This document shows, in pieces, positions 10,001 through 22,000 of a stretch of DNA of 62,000 nt; within the stretch, counting starts at the first letter, position 1; every line of letters begins with the position of its first letter. The position numbers were made by a program, and so were the translations under genes. The stretch covers positions 730,001 to 792,000 of the forward strand of contig CAJNDS010002157.1 of NCBI GenBank assembly GCA_905221605.1, read 5' to 3'. The DNA is from Symbiodinium natans. Taxonomy: Eukaryota; Sar; Dinophyceae; Suessiales; Symbiodiniaceae. Below the pieces are notes generated by a model, which was not told the DNA's origin, did no database searches, and saw nothing but the letters and a program-made list of their open reading frames with translations.

Positions 10001-13000
10001 GGTTTAGGGTTTAGGGTTTAGGGTTTAGGGTTTAGGGTTTAGGGTTTAGGGTTTAGGGTTTAGGGTTCGGGGTCTAGGGTCTAGGGTCTAGGGTCTAGGG
10101 TCTAGGGTTTAGGGTTTAGGGTTTAGGCCTTAGATTTAGGGCACAGCTCCCCTCACTAAACCGAACACAATCAACCCTTGTACTTCGACCTGGTCCATGA
10201 GACCAGGGTCATGCCATAGGTCAAACTCAGCGGGGTCCAGGTCTGCAGATCACATGCCTGACGCGATGCACCCAAGCCTGTTGCAACTCCCAGCCCCTTG
10301 CTCTGACTGAGTCGCAGCCTTTAGGGCAGTCGTCTGCCCCAGCAAGCCTCTGTTCTTTGAGCCACCAGGGACACAGCTTCTCACTTCGTAGTCCGTCGTA
10401 CTCGCCTTGTAGATGAACCGACCTTCGACTCTTCCTTTGTCGCTCTTCTCCGATTAGAATGACTTCTGGAGGCTTCTCGACGTCGGCCAGAAATTGCTTG
10501 AGTGTCAGCCTTGCACCAACCCTAAACACACCAAACCCTTGTACATCTTAGACTTCCGCCAGCACCAACACTACACTACATCCTCCTGTGCTACAAAGCC
10601 GCAACTCCAAATTCAACCCTTGATTCTGGGGCTTATAAACCCTAAACCCTAAACCCTAAAAGTCCTACACCCGATAAGCCCTACAGTGGCTAGATGTCGC
10701 ATGCTTCTTATTGTAGGGTACCACAACCAGGCCACGGAGAAGCCTCGGTACAAGCAGGGTTTAGGGTTTAGGGTTTAGGGTGTAGGGTGTAGGGTTTAGG
10801 GTTTAGGGTCCCCAACAGGCTCCCAGCAACCTCCGTATCTTGGAACCGTAACGCTGAGGGCCTAAACTCCTGGAAGCCCCTAGATCTGTAGCATTCGAGA
10901 CTGTCATCCAACCATTCCTCGCCATTGACTAGACCTGTCTTGGATCCCTTAACCCCCCAAAGCCCTGAAGCCCTACACACAACAACCCCGAAGCCCGAAA
11001 CCCTAAACCCCCCCATAGAGCAGCTTAGGGTTCAGGACGCATGGGGTCTGGGTGTGCCCCTAAACCCCTAAACCCGAAACCCCTAAACCCCTGAAACCCC
11101 CCGAAAGATGCCACCTCGCGCCAAGATGGCCCCGGCCAGAGGTAATACGCCTTATACTTGGGGTGAGAAGCCTAAAACCCTAAATCCTAAACCCTGAAAT
11201 TCCTATAAACCCCAAACCCTAAACCCTAAACCTAAACCCTAAACCCTGAACCTTAGAGTTGGGATTTGTAAAGTACACACGAGCCTCCACGTGGTACCTC
11301 CCAAGAAAACCCTGCGAGCGACTGAGGCCCCTGCTGCCTTTCCGGGTCGACTTCCAGGACCACCTGGGGTTTAGGGTTTAGGGTTTAGGGTTTAGGGTTT
11401 AGCACCCCCCGACATAATGCATGAAACAATCCCTTTACTACCCTTCTAAGGAAGAAAATAGTAGGTTTTGGGGCGGAGGCTTTTTAGGCTTTGTGGGGAT
11501 TATAGGGTTTGAGGGCTTTCAAGCAGTTTTAGGGTTTGGGCTTTTTAGGGGTTTTGGGGCTTTAGGGGTTTTAGGGCATGGGGTTTCAGGGATTTAGCGG
11601 TTTTAGGGTTTTGGGGGTTTAGGGCTTGGGTTTTTTGAGGGTTGTTCGGGGTTCATAGGCAATAGGGAAGCCCAACCACCCCAACGGAAGTCCAGCGCCC
11701 TGGCTTTCTAAGGGCCCTCATGCCCCGAAGGACAAGATCGTGCAGCATTAAACCCCAAAACAACAAGATCGTCGATACAATAAGATCGCGCAGCCCTAAA
11801 CCCTAAACACCGAAATTCACGAAAGCCCAAAAAAAGCAGCCCTAAACCCTAAGCACCTGACTCCGCACTGCCCTTCAACCCTTTTAAGGACAACAAGTAG
11901 TACAGCACAAAACCCAAAGCCTCTAAACTCACCTATTAAACCCTGAACCCTAGTGCCTTACTTCAGAACGAGCAAGTACATGCCTATGTAGATCGTCGTA
12001 GCAATTTCTGGCCCGAGTGACCCCATCGACGCCGAGGAAGTCCTGCCCGGCTTTGTTAGAGGACCGCAAGCTAAGGGATTGAAGGGAGCTACCCTAAACC
12101 CCAAACCAATTGGTCAAGCCGCATCCCGTTCTTTGATGGAGTTTCTGCAGAAACCTATTCAAGAATTGGGGCATCACCGAGGGCCCTACAAGAAGCTTGT
12201 AAGCCAAGCGGCGCAGACCTCTGAATCGGCTACAGCTTCTCCCAGCATCACCTAAACCCTAAACCCTAAACCCCAAACCCGCAAGAAATCGGGTTCAACC
12301 CCATGTCCTTAGTCCACACCTAAACCCTAAACCCTAAGACCCTACCTAGACCCTAACCAAAGCGCTGCCCATCCCCTTGGTAGCTGAGCAACCACATCAT
12401 AACAAGGGCACCCTTGTTCGGGTTAGCAAGAGCCCCAAAAAGGGCAAACAGGTACCACTGGGCTATCCAAACCTTAACCCTAAACCCTCTAAACCCTAAA
12501 CCCTAAACCCTAAACCCTAATTAAACCCTAAACCCTAAACCCTATAACCCTAAGCCTGTCGGCTTTAGGCCTTGAGCTCCGGGGCGCGGCTCGTCAGGCG
12601 CACAACCAGCCCGCGGCTGGGCCAAACGTCACCTTTTTGTTAGGGTGTAGGGTTTAGGGTTTAGGGTTTAGGGTTTAGGGTTTCGGGTTTGGGGTTGCGG
12701 GGGTTGGTGGCTGTTGGGGCCGGCCTGGGAGGGGTCTTCGTGGCGTATTGAGCGCAGATTTTTGGTGCTTTGTTGAAAGTCTAGGGTCTTTATGAACCCT
12801 AGTTCGGCCGAAAAGGGGGTAGAGGTCTAAGGTCTAGGTAGGATTTGGGGTTAATCGAACGAAACCCCTGTCCCCTCCCTCTCAGCTGCCCTAGGTTCAG
12901 GGTTTAGCAACAATAATGAATGCAATGGGGCTTCCCCAGACTTGGGGCTCACCGCCTAGGGTCTACAGGGCTTAGGGTTGGCAGGGCTTAGGGTTGGCAG

Positions 13001-16000
13001 GGCTTAGGGTTTAGGGTTTAGGGTTTAGGGGTTAGGGTTTAGGGTTTAGGGTTTAGGGTTTAGGGTTTAGGGTTTAGGGTTTAGGGTTTAGGGTTTAGGG
13101 TTTAGGGTTTAGGGCTTAAGGTTTAGGGTTTAGGGTTTCGGGGATCTCCTCATAACTCTCTAAACCCTAGACGCCTGAAATCCAAGTTCGAAATGCTCAA
13201 TCAGAATCTGCAGAAGGTGTCTTCACATTTGAGTGCTGCATCAGTGATTGTCAACAGGAGTAGGCTAAGGAACTTTAGCTTTCTGATCCCTTGAGGGGCG
13301 CAGGCTAAAAAACATTAACTTTCTGACCCCTCGAGGGGCCCAGGCTAAAAAGCTTCAATTTTCTGACCGTTGACTTAAGGTTCCATATGATCCTGCGCGG
13401 TCACAGATGATTGCCACATGTTCGCCAAAAAACGTTTGCCAAAACCGAAACCCTAAACCTTCCCCAGCCCCTCATGATAGTAGTAGTGGTGATGGTGGTA
13501 CTCAAATTGTTTGTATGTTTCTTCTTATCATTATTCTTAACATAATTAGTCTTGTTAACATTGTCATTATTGTTCTTATTTTCATTTAATATATAAATAA
13601 ATTAGTAATAGCTACTATTGGGAATATGTTTTTATGTGGTGTTAGTGGTGATCTGACCCCTAAACCCTGGCAAGCCCACAGGGCTCCCTCGCCCTAAACC
13701 CTAAACCCTAAACCCTAAACCCTAAACCCTAAACCCTAAACCCTAAACCCTAAACCCTCAATCCTCGGGTCGCGGCCGCCTGGCGACGCGCCGCCCGAAG
13801 AATCGGCTCGCGCCTTCTTCTCGGCCTTGCTGGGGTCCAGCAAAACTTCGTTGCTGAGTTAGGGTTTAGGGTTTAGGGTTTAGGGTTTAGGGTTTAGGGT
13901 TTAGGGTTTAGGGTTTAGGGTTTAGGGTTTAGGGTTTAGGGTTTAGGGTTTAGGGTTTAGGGTTCGGGTTTAGGGTTTAGGGTTTAGGGTGTTCATAATC
14001 CCCCAAAAAGTGTACACTTTCAGTTCTATAGGGGATAATTATAGTATCCCAAAAAGTGTAAAGTGTACTCACTCAGCAACTAAGAAAAAGCCGCCGAGAA
14101 CGAGATTGAAGGACCGGATAACCCCACAGGTCCCTAAACCCGCCTGCTAAGCACGAAGCCCTAAACCCTACACCCTAAGTAAACCCTAATCTAAACTCTA
14201 AACCCTAAACCCTAATCGATTCCTTGTCTGACCTGCCCAGATGGGACAGGACGGGAGGGCAGGGTGACGGCGACAGGCGGCTGTCCGCGTGCTCGGTATG
14301 ACCCGCGGCACTAGCGCAGCCACGACGGGGTCCAACAGCTGCAGAAAGGCTCCAAGTTTCATTACGGAAAGCTACCTGGGGAAGAGAGAAAGAAACAAAG
14401 AGAGAAAGACAGAAAGAGAGCGATATGGAGAGAGACAGAGAGAGAGAGACAGATACATAGAGGAGAGTGTACGGGTTTAGAGGGTTTATGGTATAGGGTT
14501 TAGGGTTTAGATAGGGTTCGGGCTTGGGGTTCAGGGAGGGCTTTGTCCAGCCCTGCCATTGTTACGAGGTCCTGAGATAGTAGCACTCTGGTCTCCAGGC
14601 ACCCATTATTTCTTTCGGGGTTGCCATACCGAAACGCTGAAAGACTCTGCACCCTAAATCCACAGGGTAGTGAGCCTTTTGAAGGGGGGGGGGGGTAGAG
14701 TGCAGGCAAGACACATAAGGCCTCCACGCACCCCTACGTGCCCCCCCTCTCCCCCACAAAAACAAAACTCAAACCCTAAACCCTTAAACCCTTAAACCCT
14801 TAAACCCTTAAACCCTTAAACCCTTAAACCCTCTACCCTAAACCCTTCAACCCTCTACCCTAAACCCTAAACCCTAAACCCTAAACCCTAAACCCTAAAC
14901 CCTAAACCCTAACCCCTCCCTTCCCTCGGGGTCGGGCCGGCTCGGGATCGCCCGCCTTTCTCTTCCCGGGCGGCAGCTTCTTCTCTGATGGCAGCCTTGG
15001 GGTTGCCTAGAGTAGCCTACATGTGGGGTTTAGGGTTTAGGGTTTAGGGTTTAGGGCCGGGAGGCAAGCGTAGCCCATGATAAACGACTTGCAGTTGTAC
15101 AGAGTCATAAGGCAAGATCCTGCTCTGATGGAGATTCTTTAGGGCTCAGGGTTCGGGGGATGGGCTTGGACTTGGAATTAAGGGGTTTAGGGTTTAGGGT
15201 TTGGGTTTAGGGTTTAGGGTTTAGGGTTTAGGGTTTAGGGTTTAGGGTTTAGGGTTTAGGGTTTAGGGTTTAGGGTTAGGCTATATAACCCTAACCCTAA
15301 ACCCCATACCCTAATCCGACGTATCTTAAGCCACCCCGCAGGTTTGGTTTAGGGTATAGAGTGTAGGGTTTAGGGTTCAGGGTTTCGGGCTGAGAGTTGA
15401 GTTGAGGGCAAAAACACCCAAAACCACAACCCCAAACCCGTAGGCTTGGGCCCTACAAGCATCGAATCTGTAGATCCCCCCAGAACCCCTCAAGCTGCCC
15501 CTAAACCCTAAACCCTAAACCCTAAACCCTAAACCCTAAACCCTAAACCTTAAACCCTAAACCTAAATTGCGAATTTCGGGATTCCAGCCCCGCAGAACT
15601 TTGAAAGGTCTTCCAAATCAAACTCAGCTTGAGGTTCCCTCCCGCTGATTGGGGTTTAGGGTTTAGGGTTTAGGGTTTAGGGTTTAGGGTGTAGGGTTTA
15701 GGGTTGAGGGTTGAGGGTTCAGGGTTGAGGGTTTAGGGTTTAGGGTTTAGGGCAAACCGCAGTCCAAGTCGCAGAGGTTGGGCACCCAGGCCAAGGAGGT
15801 TGTCCCTCTGCCTCGGAAGGTTACGTTTTCTTTTGGGGACGGATTGGTCCCCTAGGGTTTAGGGTTTAGGGTTTAGGGTTTAGGGTTTAGGGTTTAGGGT
15901 TTAGGGCTGATGAGGCTTGGGATTTTCGTGATTTCTTCCTATGCGAAGAAGTGATCTCTTAAGTATATGGACCATAGGCTCTTTTAGGGGGTTTCGGAAT

Positions 16001-19000
16001 TTCGGCTCGTCTGCAAGGTCTTAGCTCAGGGAAAAGGTGAGCTGGACAGGCTGAGGGTTGAGGGAGACTGGAAGGGACGAACCAGCCACCAACCCTAAAC
16101 CCTAAACCCAAAACCCCAAACCCCAAACCCTAAACCCCAAACCCCAATTCCTAAACCCGACCGACATGCCATAAACCCTCAGATGGCCCCACTCGGGCTG
16201 CGCGCTTCTCGTGGTAGATGGGCTTTGTCTTGTGCTTCTCTGGGTCGTAGCCTGGCCCCAACGCCCCCAGATGGCCTTAACCTTCAAGGGTTGAGGGTTT
16301 AGGGTTGAGGGCTTAGGTTTTAGCTTTATTCTCACAGTCCTTACTAGGGATTTTGAAAGAGAGATAGGGGGGGGGGGGGGGGGGGGGGTACTGTAATCCC
16401 GATCTAGGAACGCTAGTATAAGGGGGAACATCCCAACCTCTGACTCTGAGGTTTCAGGATGGCCCTGAGCACGAAGGTCTGGGTTTCAGGGCCTCAAAAC
16501 CCACTCTCAAGTGGCTTCGTGCTTCACGTTTCCCAGATGATCTACACCCCCCTCAAAACAACCAAGGCAAGGAACAGAAAAGCACACATAATGGCACCAA
16601 GGCCTTGCTGGCTAAACCACAAACACCTGCAAAAACTGACTTCCTAAAGCGTCTTCAACTGCTAAAAGCTGAAACGAAACAGCTAAACCCATCCCCCAAC
16701 TGCCACACACACACACAAAACCCAGAAAAAAGTTAAAAGCATAACAACAAGCAGCACAGTACATACCATCAATCATGCTCGCAATAATACCCCGAATATT
16801 CTCATATGAGTACTGAGAACTAGACAACTATGTTTAACAATACATGGGTGATTCTCTAGACTCTGGGTCCTTTTCAAGTACCCTGCAGATAAGGCTCCGA
16901 AAGAATACACAAAAAAACCCTCCCACATATCATAACCTACACGAGCGTAGGCTTTAAGATCTTAGGGTAGGGTTGAGGGGCGTTTGAGTTCCAGGGTTTA
17001 GGGTTTAGAACTCGAGCCAGCGGAGCCCATCCCGCGGAGCAAGGCGAGTCCAAAAGCCTGGCGCCGCCGCAGAAGAAAGGGTTTAGGGTTATAGGGTGTA
17101 GGGTTTAGGGTTATATATAGGGTTTAGGGTTTAGGGTTTAGGGTTTAGGGTTTAGGGTTTAGGGTTTAGGGTTTAGGGTTTAGGGTTTAGGGTTTAGTTT
17201 GGCGGATGTTCCCAGCAAATGGAGTGCTTCAGGTTCAGGGCAGGCTCGAGCGACATTCCCTGAAGCCTATGGTCAGACCTCAAGCATAGATGGCTAGGGA
17301 AACCCGAAACCCTAACCCTAAACCCTAAAACCCTAAAACCCTAAAACCCTAAAACCCTAAAACCCAAAAACCCTAAAACCCTAAAACCCTAAAACCCTAA
17401 AACCCTAAAACCCTAAAACCCTAAAACCCTAACAGCCTAAAAGCCTAAAACCCAAAAACCCAAAAACCCAAAAACCCTAAAACCCTAACACCCTAAAACC
17501 CTAAAACAGTAAAACCCTAACCCTAACTGCAATCCCCAAACCTTTATGGACTCTGAACCTTAAGCCCCTAAAACTTATGAACCCTAAGCAAACCCTGAAC
17601 GCTAAAACCTGAGCCCTAATTGAACCCTAAACCCTAAACCCGGCACCCTAATCCCTAAACCCTAAACCCTAAACGCTTAAACCCCCAAACCAAAAAAAAC
17701 TCTAAGCAGACTCCCTAGAGGAGCCCTCAGCGTGCCTCCACGGGAACCCTTTCGTAGGAGTCGCGCGTGACATCCTCAGCGCCGCCTCCCGCGTTTAGGG
17801 TTTAGGGTTTAGGGTTTAGGGTTTAGGGTTTGAGGTTTGGGGTTTAGGGTTTAGGGTTTGGGGTTTAGGGTTCAAGGGACAAGGCTTAAAGGTCAAGACT
17901 TGGGTTTGGAGGGGCTTGGACTGCAGTTTTTGGGGTTTGCGTTTGGGGGAATGTCTAGGGTTTAGGGTTTAGGGTTTCTGTATGAAGGGGATAGGGTTGA
18001 GGGTTCAGGGTGCGTAGGGTTTACGGCTTGCAGGGGTGAATACAGTGAGCTTGGTGAATAGTCAGCAGGGGCTAGGATCTAGGGTGTGGAGCTTAAGGGT
18101 TGGGGTTGTGGTTTTACAAGGCCTGAGCTTCTCCGAAAATCTCATGTGGGGCCCGGGGCGCAGGCAGAGGCAGAAGGAACTCATGTGACGCACATTACAT
18201 CATGCAGAAGATGTTATGCTCCCCCATCCCCCCCCCCCCCCCCACCTGCTGTTCAGTAGATAGGACATCGCTACCCGCACACCTTAACCATTGCAGTGGC
18301 GCGCCTTCTCTGGCCTTTTTCGAGTTCTCCCGCATGAGGATAGGTGCTACCTGCGAGGGCACTCGGCAGCAGGGTTTGGTGCGATGCCAGGGTACACTTT
18401 CGGGTTCACGGTATAGCGACGAAGTATCTTTCGAACTAGAGACACAGGGGCGGACCCCGCTCATATTCTCGTTCGCCTCCGGTACCTTAGGCGTCCCACG
18501 CCGACCATCCAAACGACTTTGGCTTAGGACTTCGTGGCTCCAACCCTGGAACCCAAGACCTTGAAAGCCCTAAGTCCTTAAACCTCCGAAACTCCGAAGC
18601 TCCAGAGCCCTCCCCAAGTTGGGCCGCTCTCCTTCAAACCGCTCGAACCCCAAACCCTACAAACCCTCAACTTGGGCTGTTCCTCCTTATATTAACAGGG
18701 TTTAGGGTTTAGGGTTTAGGGTTTCAGGTTTAGGGATAAAAATGGGGGGGGGGGGGGGGTACGACAATCCCTAGTATAAACGGGCTGCTAGTATGAGGGG
18801 GAACATCCCAACCCTCAACCCTAAACCCTAAGCCCACACAGCGTTGCACCAAGCGCCCATCCTTGTTTCTCAGCACGATTGCTGAAATCTGTTTCGGACC
18901 CAGTATTTCCAAAACCCCCATTTCTGTTCGCGTACGCATGATCCATAAACAGCTTGATTCTGGCTCGGAAGCGGTAGCCGGCCCGGACCCGATGGCGAAT

Positions 19001-22000
19001 CTACATAAGGGTTTAGGGTTTAGGGTTTGGGGTTTGGGCTAGGGTTTAGGGTTTAGGGTTTAGGGCTAGGGTTTAGGGCTAAAGGCTTAGGGTCCACGTG
19101 TCGGGGAGGGTGAGCCCGGCCTCAGGGACAGATTCGCCTTCACCGTGCACGGCCTCCTCGAGGCGGACAAGAACAAGAAGGATCCTAATGGGAACCCCAA
19201 ACAGGGTTTGGGGTTTAGGGTTTAGGGTTTAGGGTTTAGGGTTTGGGGTTTGGGGTTTAGGGTTTGGGGTTTGGGGTTTAGGGTGAGGGTTTGAAGCTTA
19301 GAGGAACAAAAATGGGAACCCCAAAACAGGGAACCTCAAGGATACATTGGGATGTTCCCCCTTATACTAACACTACTTAGCAGGGGTTATCATGGGGGGT
19401 ACTATAGTCCCAATTAGGGACTATAAGGGGGAACATCCCCCAAAATCATAACAGGAATGAAGGGAATATAAGGAACCTGGTAGAAACATTCCTACTATAT
19501 TCCCGGAAATCGTCTAAACCCTCAAACTGAACCCTGAAGCTCACCATTTTCCTGGCCTTTGCCACCTCTCCCCCCTCAAACCCTAAACCCTAAACCCTAA
19601 AGCCCAAACCCTAAACCCTAAACCCCCAACCCTAACCCTAAACCCTGCACCCTAAACCCTAAACCCTGAACCCTAAAACCAAACAAAACCCCCCCTCCTT
19701 GAGGAGCTCCCGCATGGCTTCAGCATCCTTGATGCGTTGGAGTTTGCTTAGGGTTTAGGGTTTAGGGTGTAGGGTTTAGGGTTTAGGGTTTAGGGTTTAG
19801 GGCTTAGGGTTTAGGGTTTAGGGTGCAGGGTTTAGGTTTCATGGCTTGCCAAACCCTAAACTCTAAACCCCAAACCCCAAACCCTAAACCCTAAATCCCA
19901 AAGCCTAAACCCTAAATCCTAAACCCAAAACCCTAAATCCCTATTGGGCTTTGGGGTATTTCGGCCTTCGCGAGGTTTAGGGTTGAAGAGTTCCGCGCCA
20001 AGGAGCATCGTCTGAAAGCTTCTGCATGTTGGGGACTACGAGTCCGCCCTGGCGCCAGCGTCTTGGGGTTTAGGGTGTAGGGTTTAGGGTTTAGGTTTAG
20101 GGTTTATAGAATGTAGGGTTCAGAGTTTAGCTTTATGCTTTATGCTTTATTAGGGTAGTTACATGGTCCCTTAAATGGGGACCCCTTAAGAACCCCTCAT
20201 ATACCCTATGACCCCAAGGGCCATTTTTGAGAACCCTTGACAGCGGGTCGGGACCATACTAAGGGACCGTGTAACTGCCCGTAGACTCAGCGCTTCTGAC
20301 GCCTAGCGCGGACTCAGCCAAGCCCAAAAGCCTGTAATCACCCCTTCGTCCAATGGCAGCATGTAACAATACCCCGACTAAGCCCTAAACCCGACTCCAC
20401 AATGAGCTGAGGATCAGCTCTGGCAAACCGCGCTGGTAAGACACCACAAGCCTTAAACCCGCCAAACATGGGAATAACATGTGGCGAAACCATTCCCGCA
20501 AACCTAAGAAACCTAAAGCTCGATGGAAACAGACCTCCAAGAAACAAACCCTATGAAAGCCGCGCGCCCACACTCCATGAGAAACATACCCTGAAACAAC
20601 ACAAAACCTTGGTCTAAACCCAAACCCTAAACTTTAAACCCTAAGCCCCAAACCCTAAACCCTACAACCCCCAAAGCGCAAACCTTAAAACCTCAACTGA
20701 CAGGCCTTCCCATCCTCGATGGCAGTTGCGGCTTCTGCTTTGCTTGCATCCTCCTGGGCTTTGCATGTTTGCTTTTTGAAATTATTCTCTCTCCTTTTCT
20801 TGTGTGGGGGGGGGGGGGGGGTGTGGGGGGGTGAGGGGGTTAGGGTTTAGGGTTTAATTAGGGTGTAGGGTTTGGGGGTACCTTGCCAATCCTAGACATC
20901 CTCAGGGCAACCCCTTCTTTGCTCAACGTTTGCACTAACTCACGAAAGTCCAACACCTCCACCTCAAACACTGCACCCTGCCCAGATATAAACCCCTGTA
21001 AGCCCTAAACCCAAACCCATGTGGGGGTCTCCGATGTTTGGAGTACCTTATTGGGATCCTGCTTATAAGGGAATCGTACCATTTGGGGGGTTTATCTTAG
21101 TAGGGGTCCCCTATATTCGTAAACCCACATATCAAAACGTCACACGTGCTTCGGGTTTTGGGGTTTAATTAGTGCTTAGAGACTATGGGGTTTCAGAAAA
21201 ACCCAACAATAGTCACAAAACCCCCTACTGCAGGCTGGTCGGGGTTGTGGAAGGGCCGAGGGCCATGGCCTTTCGGGCGTTAGGATTGGAGACGCTCTTC
21301 CGAAAACACAAGGCAATGCCTAAAGTAGACATGACCCAAGTGGCGAGGGCCTAGACAACCGGGAAGCCATCCCTAACCCCCTAGAAAGCCCAAGACAAAG
21401 GACCCCGACTACCAAATCTTGTTTGATGGATTTAAGGGCCAGCAGTAAACGGCCCAGGAGTAGGGGGAACACATGCAAGCGCCCAAGGGGGGCCTGACAT
21501 TTTCACCCCCTCGCCCCGCAACCCTAAACCCTAAAGCCTAAAGCCTCCCAAACCCTAAACCCTAAACCCAATATTACCCCCCCCCCCCCCCGGTACCAAA
21601 AAAAAGGCCCAATGCAACCCTTGGGGACTAAGTGGGAACCTGAGGCCCAACAGGGTTTCGGGTTTAGGGTTTAAGGTTTAGAGGTCAGGGTTTAGGGTTT
21701 AGGGTTTAGGGTTCAGGGTTTTTGATTTCAAGCGCTTTCCCCATGCCGCCCGTGGCGCCTGAGGCACCGCCGGCTTCGTGTTTCGCAGCCGGAGCTTGGT
21801 TGCCTGCCCGTCTGGGGGTTAGGGGTCAGGGTTTAGGGTTTAGGACTTAGGGTTTAGGGTTTTAGGGCTTAAGGGTGGTTTAGGGAGGCAATTAGGGGTT
21901 TTGCAGGGCTGTGGGGGCTAGGCTTAGGAATTGTGTACCCGAACCCTAAGCCCGAAATAAGCCCTATAAGCCCTGAGCCCTAAGCCCTAAACTCTAAATC

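Noticed and set aside
16989-17080. Plus-strand Arg-rich reading of the G-patch island
   Set aside because: The minus strand gives AFGLALLRGMG in phase with exons on both sides, which is far more specific than a basic low-complexity run.
19100-19200. Plus-strand reading RFAFTVHGLLEADKNKKDPN as an exon
   Set aside because: It looks coding, but every supported gene here is on the minus strand and the minus reading fits exon phases. Kept as a doubt: the strand could be wrong for this island.
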